Shown: positions 26,901 through 35,911, numbered from the stretch's first letter. The stretch is DNA of 64,000 bases from Paraburkholderia youngii (GCF_013366925.1 NZ_JAALDK010000003.1:621356-685355); one strand, 5' to 3'. Notes: generated by a model from the letters alone, not told the origin. Made by a program: numbers and translations.

Positions 26901-29900
26901 ACACGCAGCCCAGGAAGGTCGAACGTCCCAGCGGCGTTGTTCTGCCAGGCCAGCATCACCTGGAACAGCGGCGTGTGATCAAGACGCCGGGGCGGCTGCA
27001 CGATCTCCACCACCTGCTCAAACGGCAGGTCCTGATGCTCCTGCGCTCCCAAGGCCGAGCGCCGCGTCCGCGTCAACAGCTCCGCCACGCTCGGCTCGCC
27101 CGACAGGTCAAGCCGCAGCGCCAGGGTGTTGACGAAGCAGCCGATCAGCTCTTCAACCTCGCGGCGACTGCGATTGGCGCTCGGCACGCCGATCACTAGG
27201 TCGTCCTGCCCTGACAGACGCGACAGCAGCGCCGCCCAGGCCGCCAGCACCGTCATGAACAAGGTCGTGTCATGCTGCCGGCTCAGCCGCTTCAGATCCC
27301 GCGTCAGATCCGCATCGATCACGACCGTCACACTGGCCCCGGCAAACGACTGCTCTGCCGGCCGAGGCCGATCTGTCGGCAAGGCCAGACGGGCCGGTGC
27401 GCCAGATAGATTGTTGCGCCAATAGTGCGCCTGGCTCTGCAGCCGCTCGCCCGACAGCCACTGCCGTTGCCAGGCGGCATAGTCCGGATACTGGATTGCA
27501 AGCGGCGGCAGCGGATCGCCTTCACCGGCCACGAAGGCCCGGTACAGCTGACTGAGTTCACGCACCAACACGCCCAGCGACCAGCCATCCGAGACAATGT
27601 GGTGCTGCGTTAGCAGCAAGACGTGCTCCTCATCCGAGATCCGGATCAGCCGGCCGCGGATCAGCGGGCCACGCGCCAGATCGAACGGCGTGCGCGCCTC
27701 TTCCCTGCACAGACCCAATAGCGCCTCGTCCGCATCCGGCCTGTCCCGCACATCGTGCTCCACAACCGGCAGCCCCGCATCCTCCGGCAGCAGCTCCACC
27801 CAGGGCTTGCCCTCCGGCGCGACAAACACGCTGCGCAGCGCCTCATGACGCGCCAACACACGGTCAAGGCTGCGCTGCCAGGCGCTGCGGTCGAGCCCGC
27901 CCTTGAGCCGCCACCCGAGCGGAATGTGATAGTTCGTACTGCTCTGATCCAGCTGCGCCAAAAACCACAGCCGCTGCTGCGCAAACGACAGCACAAGCGG
28001 CGCTTCACGCGATACCGCCACAATGGCTGGCAGGTCTTGCGCGCCGGAGCGGCTCAACTCATCCATGATACTCGCGGCCAGATCGGCCAGCACCGGTTTG
28101 GCAAACAGCGTGGTCAGCGGCAGTGTGAAGCCAATGGCCAGCGAGACCCGGCTCAACAGCTGCACCGCCAAGAGCGAGTGCCCGCCGAGCGCAAAGAAGT
28201 GGTCGTGGCGTCCGACCCGCTCCACACCGAGAAGCTCGGCCCAGATCTGTGCCAGCGTGATCTCGACCTCGCCTTGCGGCGCCTCATAGGCGCGATGCGC
28301 ATACGCCTCATCGTCCGGCGCCGGCAGCGCCTTGCGATCGAGCTTGCCATTCACCGTCAGCGGCAGCGCCGCCAGCCGCACAAACGCCGCCGGCACCATG
28401 TAGTCCGGCAGGTGCGCACTTATCTGGGCGCGCAAGGCGCCGGCAAGTTCGCTTCCATCCAGCCCGTTCGAAGCTGCTTCAGGCGCACATACCACATAGG
28501 CCACCAGCCGCTTCTCGCCGGCACCGTCCTGCTGCGCCACCACCACCGCATCGCGCACCCAGGCATGCTCGATGAGCCGCGCCGCAATCTCCCCCGGCTC
28601 GATGCGGAAGCCGCGGATCTTCACCTGGTCATCGTTGCGGCCCAAAAACTCAAGATTGCCGTCCGGCAGATACCGCGCCAGATCGCCAGTGCGGTACAGC
28701 CGGTCGCCCTCGACAAAGGGACTGCCGATGAACCGCTCCGCGGTCAGCTCGGGCCGGTTCAGATAACCGCGCGCCACCCCCGCCCCGCCGACGTAGAGCT
28801 CCCCGACCGCGCCAAACGGAACCGGCGCACCGTGTCCGTCAAGCAGATACACCCGCGTGTTCGCAATCGGATGGCCGATCGGGACAATGGCGCCATCAAA
28901 CTCATCCGGACAACTCCACGCTGTCACGTCGATCGCAGCTTCGGTCGGACCGTACAGATTGTGCAGGCCTGTCCAAGGCAAGAGGCGCCGAACCTTATGC
29001 ACACTGGCGGCAGGAAGCGCCTCGCCGCTGCATAAAACACGCCGCAGCGACGTGCAGCGGTCAACACTCTTCGCATCCATAAAACTGACCAGCATGGATG
29101 GCACGAAGTGAGCCGTCGTGATGCGCTGGCTAACGATCAAGTCAACCAATGCAGCGGGATCTCTGTGCGCATCCGGAGGCGCCAGCACCAGGGTCGCCCC
29201 TTCAAGCAACGTCCAGAAGAACTCCCAGGCCGAGACATCGAAGCCAAATGGCGTCTTCTGCAACACGACATCAGTTGCCTTGAGACCATAGGCGTTTTGC
29301 ATCCAGATCAGGCGATTAACGATAGCCCGATGCTCATTCTGTGCCCCCTTGGGGGTGCCGGTGGATCCGGAGGTGTAGATCACATAGGCGAGATGGCGCG
29401 AGGTCAGGCCGAGCGCACGCGGGTCCGGATCGGAGACCGGCAGGTTCGCCCACTCCGGCGTCGCCGTCTCTAGATCGACCACCGTCAGATCGAGCAGCGC
29501 ATCGGCCCCCAGCGCCGATCGGCCCGCCGCATCGGCCAGCAGCAGCGGCGGCGCCGCATCCTCGAGCACCTGGTGCAGCCGCGCCGACGGATAGGCCGGA
29601 TCCAGCGGCAGATACGCGCCCCCCGCCTTGAGGATCGCCAACAGCCCGACCACCATCGCCACGCTGCGCGCAACGCAGATCGCCACCGGCTGGTCCGGCG
29701 TCACCCCGAGCCCGATCAGATGATGCGCCAGCTGGTTGGCCCGCGCATTGAGCTCGCCATAGCTTACGCGCTGGTCCTGATAGACCACCGCCACCGCATC
29801 CGGCGCCTGGCGCACCTGGGCCTCAAACAGCTCATGGATGCACTGCTGCTCAGGATACGTCACCGCCGTCCGGTTCAGCTCCTCCAGCAGATACGCCCGC

Positions 29901-32900
29901 TCGTCAGGTGGCAGGATGTCCAGCTCCCGCACCGGCGTGTTCGGCGCCCGCTCCAGCGCCTCCGCCAGCTGCGCGAGCGTGTGCTGCATGTAGCCGCAGA
30001 CCCGATCCGCTGAGACGCCCTCCGCCACCTGCGCCGTCAGCCCGAGCGCCTCGCCAAAATCCTCCACCGACAGGGTCAGCGGATAGTTGGTGCGCTCCTC
30101 CCCGCCCAGCCATTCCATGCCGGGCAGCACATCATCGGCTGCAGAGGCGGAGACCGCCGCCGGCGTATTGTGGCGGTAGTTCAACAGCGCGCTGAACAGT
30201 GGCGCCGGCGCCGCAACGCCGCTGCAGCGTTGCGCCAGCGCCAGCGAGGCATGCTCATGTACGAGCAGCTCGGCCAGCCGCGCGTGGGTGGTCCGCACGC
30301 TCGCCTCGACCCCGGTCCCGTCCAGGTCAAGCCGCAGCGGCAGCGTGTTGATGAACAGACCCATCGCGCGGTCGCCACCCGCCCCGCCATGCATGCGGCC
30401 GAACAGCACCGTGCCGAACACCACCTGCTCGCGGTCGCTGCTGCGCGCCACCACCTGGCCCCAGGCCAGATGGCACAGGCTCGCCAGGCTCACCCCCAGC
30501 CGCCGCGCCTGCACCCGCAGCCGCACGCTGAGCGCCTGCGGCAGCATCCGCTGCGCCTCACGGGTCCCGCGGCCGTCGCCCTGGACCTCGCACAAGCCAA
30601 AGGGCGTGCACGGCTCATCGATGTTCCCCAGCAGTCCCCGGAAGAACTCTTCATGCGCGTCTGCACCCACGCCAAGCCGTGCCGCCGCCACCAGGTTGCG
30701 GAACGGCTGCGGGGCTGCCAGCTCATGCTCGCGTCCCTCCAGCACGGCCCGGACCTCGGCATGCATCAGCTCCAGCGTGGTGTGATCCCCGATCAGATGA
30801 TGCTGCAGCTCCAGCAGCAGCCAGCGCGCGCTGCCGGGCTCGCGCGCAATCACAAACCGCAACAAGGGCGCCCGGCCAAGCTCGATGCGGTGCTGGCGCG
30901 GATCAAACCGATGCTTCAGCTGCGCGTCGCCCGGACCACAAGCCCCGTCCAGCTCGACCTCGCTCACCTCCAGCAGCGTGTTCCGCCACACCACCTGGGC
31001 CGGGCGCGACAGCCCTTCCCAGACAAACGACGTCCGCAGGATATCGTGCCGATCCACCACCCGCTGAACCGCGGCAAGATAGCGCTCGAGCAGGTCACGG
31101 TCCGCAAACGCCATCTGCGAGACCAGCAGGTACGGATCGCCCTTTGTCGCCAACAGATGATGGAACAGGATGCCGTCCTGCAGTGGCGACAAGCCATAAA
31201 TGTCCTGGATGTTGCCGACGCCCCCGGGCACTGTGGCGACGATCCGGTCGATCTCGCCCTGCGTCAGCTCAATCAGCGGCAGCATCTCTGGCGTGATCGC
31301 CGGACTCTGTTCGCCGATCAGGTTGGCCGGGACCGCCATCTCGTGATGGCTACTGAGGCTTGCAGCCAGGTCCGCCAGCACCGGCTTGACGAACAAGGTG
31401 CGCACCTCGATGCGCAGTGACCGCCGCCGCAGCCGCTCCATCAGTTGCACCGCCAAGAGCGAGTGCCCGCCGAGCGCAAAGAAGTGGTCGTGGCGTCCGA
31501 CCCGCTCCACACCGAGAAGCTCGGCCCAGATCTGTGCCAGCGTGATCTCGACCTCGCCTTGCGGCGCCTCATAGGCGCGATGCGCATACGCCTCATCGTC
31601 CGGCGCCGGCAGCGCCTTGCGATCGAGCTTGCCATTCACCGTCAGCGGCAGCGCCGCCAGCCGCACAAACGCCGCCGGCACCATGTAGTCCGGCAGGTGC
31701 GCACTTATCTGGGCGCGCAAGGCGCCGGCAAGTTCGCTTCCATCCAGCCCGTTCGAAGCTGCTTCAGGCGCACATACCACATAGGCCACCAGCCGCTTCT
31801 CGCCGGCACCGTCCTGCTGCGCCACCACCACCGCATCGCGCACCCAGGCATGCTCGATGAGCCGCGCCGCAATCTCCCCCGGCTCGATGCGGAAGCCGCG
31901 GATCTTCACCTGGTCATCGTTGCGGCCCAAAAACTCAAGATTGCCGTCCGGCAGATACCGCGCCAGATCGCCAGTGCGGTACAGCCGGTCGCCCTCGACA
32001 AAGGGACTGCCGATGAACCGCTCCGCGGTCAGCTCGGGCCGGTTCAGATAACCGCGCGCCACCCCCGCCCCGCCGACGTAGAGCTCCCCGACCGCGCCAA
32101 ACGGAACCGGCGCACCGTGTCCGTCAAGCAGATACACCCGCGTGTTCGCAATCGGACGGCCGATGGGGAGTCGTCGGACTGTCTGATCAATGGCGGTGAT
32201 CTCGCAGACCGTCGCAAAGGTCGACGTCTCAGTTGAACCGTAGCAGTGCAAGAGATGTTGCGGTCGGCTTTGGCTCAAAACCCGGGCCACCGCCGCCGCA
32301 TCAACCGCGCCACCACCAACTAGTAGAAATCGCAAACTCGTCAGCACCGGGCCTAACTCATCAACGCTCCGGCTGAACAACCCGGCAGTCAAATGCAGCA
32401 CGGTGATGCGGTGCCGCCGAACCAGAATGCGCAGCACCTCGGGCTGCAGTACAGCTGTGTGTGGAATCACAATTAGGCTGGAACCGTGCAGCAGTGGTGC
32501 CCAAACTTCCAGCGTACTGATGCTAAAGGCGGGATTGCCTACCCAGGCCACGCGATCACTCGAGGTGAACTCCGCATAGCCGTTGTTGATGACGAGACGG
32601 TTGACAGCACGATGAGGAACAACCACGGCCTTCGGAAGGCCGGTCGACCCGGAGGTGTACATCACGTAGGCCGGAGCCTCGGCGGTCAATGCTAGGCCAG
32701 GATCGGTACTACACCCTGTTCCAGCCATGATCGGATCAATGGCCAGAATAGGAATCGGAATCTCAAGCCCGCCCTCATTCTCGTCACCTACAAGGATGAG
32801 GCGCACAGCACAGTCGGTCATAATCCAGCTTCGTCGCCCAACTGGACCGCCCCGATCAATCGGTACATAGACCCCGCCCGCCTTCAGAACTGCCAGTTGT

Positions 32901-33955
32901 GCGACAACAAGAGCAATGCCTCGATCAAGCACTATCGCAACGCGCTCGCCCGGCTTCACCCCAAGCGCGATGAGATGATATGCGAGCCGGTTCGCCCGAG
33001 TATTGAGCTCGCCATATTTTAAGCGCGCGTCAGCATGGACCACGGCTACCGCATCCGGCGTCTTACGCACCTGCGCCTCGAACAGCTCATGGATACACCG
33101 GTCCGAAGGATAAGGCGTCGCCGTCCGGTTCAGATCCTCCAAGAGGCAAGTGCGCTCATCGGACGACAGCAGCCCGATGCACCCCAACGACTGCTGCGCA
33201 TCGGTCATCACAGCACACAACAAATTCTGCAAATGCTGTGTCATACGCTCGATCTGATTGGGCTCGAGGCGACTTGCATCAAAGTGCCATCGGAAGCTCC
33301 CATCCAGAGCGCAAATCTCGAGCGTTACCAACTCACCGGAGCGAGCTATCTCAGAACTGGAGCTCGAAACCGACTCTTCAGCAGCAGAACAGCTCTCTCC
33401 CGTAACCGTAACGCCAACCGGCCAGGGACGGCGCAATCGTAGCGCCTCCACACCGCTCAACGTCGGGCATCGCGCAATAAGATCCCGCGCAAAGGTATCC
33501 TGCGCGTTCAGCTGAGCGAATTCGGCCGCGACCGCCGTGCGCGCCTCTGCGAAATTGTTATCGAGGTCGATGGTAATTGCCATCGGCACGACAGACGCGA
33601 CAAGCACCTCGAGCGCATTCACGCCGGCTCGCGATCCATTCGGCACGGGAGTCCATCCCAGTTGAAGCTCTGCTTCCCCGGTGATGCGGGCGAGATAGAC
33701 CACCCAAGCAGTTAGCAAGAATTCCGCGCGATCACTGGGAGATAGCTCAGCCAACGCACCCGGCATGAGCCAAGCGGTCGATTGCCATGTCGCCAGAGCG
33801 TTGCCTTCTAACGACGAAAACGGAAGCTGAACTATCTTGAACTGCTCTAGTCGCTGTCGCCAGAACTCTTCACGAGATGCCAACAATTCATGGGCAACTG
33901 TTGTGCCCCGCGCCCCAGCTTCGCTTAAGATCGGTAAGCGGTTGCCTATATCCAT
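23969..33955 (-). CDS. trimodular nonribosomal peptide synthetase with terminal thioesterase
   Basis: About 3,328 residues. Domains with rough residues: condensation-like N-terminus without HHxxxDG (20-285); A1 (290-790); T1 with LGGHSLLAVQ (about 830); E/C-type condensation with HHLIGDHTTLE (875-1340); A2 (1350-1905); T2 (1925); C with HHIVSDGWS (1980-2420); A3 (2425-2980); T3 (2998); type I TE with GYSSG (3040-3320) and a likely His in PGDHTTM. By alignment to GrsA, A2 and A3 both read D-V-W-H-L-S-L-I-D-K, a serine code. A1 reads S-I-L-H-L-G-C-T-F-K, lacking Asp235. The predicted product is X-Ser-Ser, released or cyclised by the TE. Start 33955 has GAGGAA upstream; 33988 is an alternative. 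Confidence 0.93.
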   Translation of the reverse strand: MDIGNRLPILSEAGARGTTVAHELLASREEFWRQRLEQFKIVQLPFSSLEGNALATWQSTAWLMPGALAELSPSDRAEFLLTAWVVYLARITGEAELQLGWTPVPNGSRAGVNALEVLVASVVPMAITIDLDNNFAEARTAVAAEFAQLNAQDTFARDLIARCPTLSGVEALRLRRPWPVGVTVTGESCSAAEESVSSSSSEIARSGELVTLEICALDGSFRWHFDASRLEPNQIERMTQHLQNLLCAVMTDAQQSLGCIGLLSSDERTCLLEDLNRTATPYPSDRCIHELFEAQVRKTPDAVAVVHADARLKYGELNTRANRLAYHLIALGVKPGERVAIVLDRGIALVVAQLAVLKAGGVYVPIDRGGPVGRRSWIMTDCAVRLILVGDENEGGLEIPIPILAIDPIMAGTGCSTDPGLALTAEAPAYVMYTSGSTGLPKAVVVPHRAVNRLVINNGYAEFTSSDRVAWVGNPAFSISTLEVWAPLLHGSSLIVIPHTAVLQPEVLRILVRRHRITVLHLTAGLFSRSVDELGPVLTSLRFLLVGGGAVDAAAVARVLSQSRPQHLLHCYGSTETSTFATVCEITAIDQTVRRLPIGRPIANTRVYLLDGHGAPVPFGAVGELYVGGAGVARGYLNRPELTAERFIGSPFVEGDRLYRTGDLARYLPDGNLEFLGRNDDQVKIRGFRIEPGEIAARLIEHAWVRDAVVVAQQDGAGEKRLVAYVVCAPEAASNGLDGSELAGALRAQISAHLPDYMVPAAFVRLAALPLTVNGKLDRKALPAPDDEAYAHRAYEAPQGEVEITLAQIWAELLGVERVGRHDHFFALGGHSLLAVQLMERLRRRSLRIEVRTLFVKPVLADLAASLSSHHEMAVPANLIGEQSPAITPEMLPLIELTQGEIDRIVATVPGGVGNIQDIYGLSPLQDGILFHHLLATKGDPYLLVSQMAFADRDLLERYLAAVQRVVDRHDILRTSFVWEGLSRPAQVVWRNTLLEVSEVELDGACGPGDAQLKHRFDPRQHRIELGRAPLLRFVIAREPGSARWLLLELQHHLIGDHTTLELMHAEVRAVLEGREHELAAPQPFRNLVAAARLGVGADAHEEFFRGLLGNIDEPCTPFGLCEVQGDGRGTREAQRMLPQALSVRLRVQARRLGVSLASLCHLAWGQVVARSSDREQVVFGTVLFGRMHGGAGGDRAMGLFINTLPLRLDLDGTGVEASVRTTHARLAELLVHEHASLALAQRCSGVAAPAPLFSALLNYRHNTPAAVSASAADDVLPGMEWLGGEERTNYPLTLSVEDFGEALGLTAQVAEGVSADRVCGYMQHTLAQLAEALERAPNTPVRELDILPPDERAYLLEELNRTAVTYPEQQCIHELFEAQVRQAPDAVAVVYQDQRVSYGELNARANQLAHHLIGLGVTPDQPVAICVARSVAMVVGLLAILKAGGAYLPLDPAYPSARLHQVLEDAAPPLLLADAAGRSALGADALLDLTVVDLETATPEWANLPVSDPDPRALGLTSRHLAYVIYTSGSTGTPKGAQNEHRAIVNRLIWMQNAYGLKATDVVLQKTPFGFDVSAWEFFWTLLEGATLVLAPPDAHRDPAALVDLIVSQRITTAHFVPSMLVSFMDAKSVDRCTSLRRVLCSGEALPAASVHKVRRLLPWTGLHNLYGPTEAAIDVTAWSCPDEFDGAIVPIGHPIANTRVYLLDGHGAPVPFGAVGELYVGGAGVARGYLNRPELTAERFIGSPFVEGDRLYRTGDLARYLPDGNLEFLGRNDDQVKIRGFRIEPGEIAARLIEHAWVRDAVVVAQQDGAGEKRLVAYVVCAPEAASNGLDGSELAGALRAQISAHLPDYMVPAAFVRLAALPLTVNGKLDRKALPAPDDEAYAHRAYEAPQGEVEITLAQIWAELLGVERVGRHDHFFALGGHSLLAVQLLSRVSLAIGFTLPLTTLFAKPVLADLAASIMDELSRSGAQDLPAIVAVSREAPLVLSFAQQRLWFLAQLDQSSTNYHIPLGWRLKGGLDRSAWQRSLDRVLARHEALRSVFVAPEGKPWVELLPEDAGLPVVEHDVRDRPDADEALLGLCREEARTPFDLARGPLIRGRLIRISDEEHVLLLTQHHIVSDGWSLGVLVRELSQLYRAFVAGEGDPLPPLAIQYPDYAAWQRQWLSGERLQSQAHYWRNNLSGAPARLALPTDRPRPAEQSFAGASVTVVIDADLTRDLKRLSRQHDTTLFMTVLAAWAALLSRLSGQDDLVIGVPSANRSRREVEELIGCFVNTLALRLDLSGEPSVAELLTRTRRSALGAQEHQDLPFEQVVEIVQPPRRLDHTPLFQVMLAWQNNAAGTFDLPGLRVEAAADGFDQVKFDLELNLGEHGEEIAGTLGYATALFDQATIERQRGYLLALLQAMAADARQAVGRIELLAADERTYLLEELNRTAVTYPEQQCIHELFEAQVRQAPDAVAVVYQDQRVSYGELNARANQLAHHLIGLGVTPDQPVAICVARSVAMVVGLLAILKAGGAYLPLDPVYPSARLHQVLEDAAPPLLLADAAGRSALGADALLDLTVVDLETATPEWANLPVSDPDPRALGLTSRHLAYVIYTSGSTGTPKGAQNEHRAIVNRLIWMQNAYGLKATDVVLQKTPFGFDVSAWEFFWTLLEGATLVLAPPDAHRDPAALVDLIVSQRITTVHFVPSMLVSFMDAKSVDRCTSLRRVLCSGEALPAASVHKVRRLLPWTGLHNLYGPTEAAIDVTAWSCPDEFDGAIVPIGHPIANTRVYLLDGHGAPVPFGAVGELYVGGAGVARGYLNRPELTAERFIGSPFVEGDRLYRTGDLARYLPDGNLEFLGRNDDQVKIRGFRIEPGEIAARLIEHAWVRDAVVVAQQDGAGEKRLVAYVVCAPEAASNGLDGSELAGALRAQISAHLPDYMVPAAFVRLAALPLTVNGKLDRKALPAPDDEAYAHRAYEAPQGEVEITLAQIWAELLGVERVGRHDHFFALGGHSLLAVQLISRAQKAGLTFSAADLFQAPVLRELASKIHLKRQPSSPQVISVLETGSQPPLFFVPTGLGDCSYVPALVKEMDVDCPVYALPWPHFDDERPLTLEAIAAEVMLAVREIQPHGPYRFAGYSSGAILAYAIAQHLVNLNEAVSFMAFMDAALPANRRSLSPTQMAREVLLDSMEFLEDDSFQVLERFAANSSIGQLIQKAQQIGAIPQDRDLESLLLTYEKAAQFQRALDLYEAPSLGIEINQFYVNGPVRSRRARGSIGQEASSPLRGWDRVLRAEAIHAVSVPGDHTTMMNTPENRRVLARCLLIALNNSPDRRRQSQVPPS
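24941..26676. repeat. NRPS module repeat, copy R1 (A3-T3)
   Basis: Nearly identical to 28160-29895 over about 1.74 kb, with scattered single-base differences (for example in the codons for ITTVH versus ITTAH). It covers most of the adenylation and carrier domains of module 3. Confidence 0.9.
28160..29895. repeat. NRPS module repeat, copy R2 (A2-T2)
   Basis: Partner of 24941-26676. The similarity stops abruptly at both ends, inside the linkers, consistent with duplication or gene conversion of a whole A-T unit. Confidence 0.9.
31445..32163. repeat. NRPS module repeat, partial copy R3 (A1 C-terminal subdomain and T1)
   Basis: Matches the first about 0.72 kb of R1 and R2 but diverges in the substrate-binding half of A1. 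Module 1 thus shares its A-subdomain and carrier with the others while its selectivity region is distinct. Confidence 0.88.
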
Positions 33956-34286
33956 GCCGGAATTCCTCGCCAGTGGCCGCGCATCCACTGGCCGACCATC
34001 TTAGCCGTCGAACCAAGCATCAACATCCTCGTACCTGTCGCCACATGCCAATTGCCGGGTGATTTTAAGGAGAGAGAGCCCGCCGATAAGTCCGAGCGGT
34101 TAGACGACACCTCCAAGCACCTGATTGCGACAACAGCCTTCACACATAGAACGATTGGAATGATACGACCTAAAGTCCAGGCGGTCGTTGTCCCCGAGAG
34201 ATCTGGCGCGGGTCGATCCCATCGCAGTGCAGGCCGCCACATCCGGACGTCGACGTTCGGGAAACTCGCGTCGGCGTATCTAGCGC
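33956..34286. other. 331-bp gap between NRPS and formyltransferase-like gene
   Basis: No ORF in the operon direction. It contains GCGCGGCCACTGG-type short palindromic sequence at 33970-33992 and the NRPS ribosome-binding site (GAGGAA at about 33963-33968). It could hold an internal promoter; none was identified. Confidence 0.4.
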
Positions 34287-34871
34287 CTACGGACAGGCAC
34301 TGAGCTCCTCTCCACTCGCCAAAACGGTCAGACGTTCGCGGAATACCTTGACTCCAGCCTCGCAGCATTTGAGGTCAAGAGTTGACGCCGTATCGGTTGG
34401 CGTGATCAACACGTGGGATTGAACAACCCGGTGACCGGTGTCCGCACCACCATAGATGCGATGCCACCTGACGGCACATTCGGCATCTTGGACCAACAGC
34501 ACCGAAGAAGTTGCCGCAGTTCCCGCACACCGCGCTAACGGACCTTCGCGACACTTGGAAGCGCCTTGACGAACTCGCCCCAACACATCCGCTGCCAATG
34601 CGAATGGATTACAACCCGAAAATATCCAGTCCACCACTTGAGCATTCAGCAAGGTCGATAGCTCTTCAACACTTGCGACACGCCGGATCTTACCGCGACG
34701 AGCCCAATCCCCCAAAATGGGATCTGCACACAAGGCCGCGCGAATAACGTCGCCCATATCGCTCGCTACCTGGGCGCACCTTGCGGCTAGCCTCCCACCG
34801 GCAACAAGCGCGGCTGGGCGATGAAGATGTTGGAGCACGCGCACAACTGGAGGTCCCACCTCTTCCGTCAA
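34287..34871 (-). CDS. formyltransferase-like protein with lost catalytic residues
   Basis: About 194 residues that follow the formyltransferase (Met-tRNA/sugar formyltransferase) layout: VDWIFSGCNPFALAADVLGR, then where the family has the Asn-x-His motif of 'INFHDGPLPRYAG' this protein reads SKCREGPLARCAG, and later AVRWHRIYGGADTGHRVV retains the DTG aspartate. The catalytic Asn and His are therefore replaced by Lys and Arg. Formyltransferase domains open some NRPS lines (as in LgrA), so this may once have formylated the starter. Its ATG overlaps the upstream VOC stop (ATGA), which implies one operon with the NRPS. It may be a decaying gene. Confidence 0.6.
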   Translation of the reverse strand: MTEEVGPPVVRVLQHLHRPAALVAGGRLAARCAQVASDMGDVIRAALCADPILGDWARRGKIRRVASVEELSTLLNAQVVDWIFSGCNPFALAADVLGRVRQGASKCREGPLARCAGTAATSSVLLVQDAECAVRWHRIYGGADTGHRVVQSHVLITPTDTASTLDLKCCEAGVKVFRERLTVLASGEELSACP

Positions 34872-35416
34872 TATTTGCCCGACTGTTCAAGCTGACCAAA
34901 GAGCTGCTGAACGTTCGATTCGAGGAGGCCACTCTCTCCATCTCGGTGAATGAATTCGAAGCTAAGGCCCGTTTCAATGGAGCGACTCGAGAAGGCCTGC
35001 GCTAGTCCAGGACAACGAACGACGGTCGTATCAAATCCCAGACCACGAGACTTTAGGGTCTGCACGGCAGCATCTACATTGTCGACCTCAAGAGCAATGT
35101 GAGCAACTCCGACACCATTACGCCCCACCAGCTCTGAGACCTGAGAGGTTGGCTCAGTACCCTGACACAGAACAAACCTGATGCCGCCGCTCTCGAGGTT
35201 AGCATAAAGCATCCCTGTCGACCGTCCCTTAACGTGAGAACGGCCCTTCAATTCAAAGCCCAGCACGTCCTGAAAGAACAGAATTGACGCCTCAAGATCG
35301 AGTACTGCAATGGCAATATGATCTATCCCGCGGAACTTCAAAAACGAACTCTCGGCTTTCCGATTGTCGCCCGAAGTAGCATCTAGTCCGATCTTGCTGT
35401 CGACGGCCTCCTGCAT
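34868..35416 (-). CDS. VOC-superfamily protein, HPPD/epimerase-like, first gene of NRPS operon
   Basis: 182 residues: FRGIDHIAIAVLDLEASILF (metal-ligand His), FQDVLGFELKGRSHVKGRST, GIRFVLCQGTEPTSQVSELV, GVGVAHIALEVDNVDAAVQT (second His) and SIETGLSFEFIHRDGESGLL (Glu). The repeated beta-alpha-beta-beta-beta units and the GVAHIALEVDNV segment resemble 4-hydroxyphenylpyruvate dioxygenase-type or methylmalonyl-CoA-epimerase-type VOC proteins, but it is far shorter than HPPD. It may act on an NRPS precursor. Start 35416; the 5' 15-20 codons are unlike the family and a later start is possible. Confidence 0.7.
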   Translation of the reverse strand: MQEAVDSKIGLDATSGDNRKAESSFLKFRGIDHIAIAVLDLEASILFFQDVLGFELKGRSHVKGRSTGMLYANLESGGIRFVLCQGTEPTSQVSELVGRNGVGVAHIALEVDNVDAAVQTLKSRGLGFDTTVVRCPGLAQAFSSRSIETGLSFEFIHRDGESGLLESNVQQLFGQLEQSGKY

Positions 35417-35911
35417 AGCACCCTCTTCACAATGGATAACCAGACCAAATCAACGTCGCCCCGCGAGCGGCAGATACACCTTCAGCAGTTTAGTCCGTAG
35501 CAGCGACCAGGTTCTTCGGAATCATCTACTCCAACAAGTCAGCGTTATTCCTGGGCCACATCCGCTTAAGCACGGAAGAGCTCTGTTTTGCGCTCTTCGC
35601 ATTTTTTCTGAAATCGCCAACGGTGGTGGATCGGCTATTTTCCCATCGCGATGCAAACATAGGCCCCTCAAGTTCTGATGGCGTTCGCTCCGCATCCGAT
35701 GCTACATTTGGACCGGTGGAGAACGTCTAATCCGAACTCTTTGGCAGCGCCTCGCGAAGCGAGATGATCATCACAGAGTTCTACGCATCTTAAGCAACCG
35801 ACGTGCCAACGATATTGCGCGAGAGTTCCTCAAAGAACAACGCGCCTATAGCCGCCATTGATGAGTTTTACTGTTCGACTTGAGACATCGATGTCCTGAA
35901 CCAGACACAGC
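35417..35911. other. upstream region of the NRPS operon, no gene recognised
   Basis: 495 bp that should include the operon promoter. No convincing ORF or promoter was identified. Confidence 0.4.

Noticed and set aside
27755..29035. Long plus-strand ORFs opposite the NRPS (for example 426 aa here and 416 aa at 30170-31420)
   Set aside because: GC-rich antisense shadows of the NRPS, rich in H, R and Q, repeated wherever the NRPS modules repeat.
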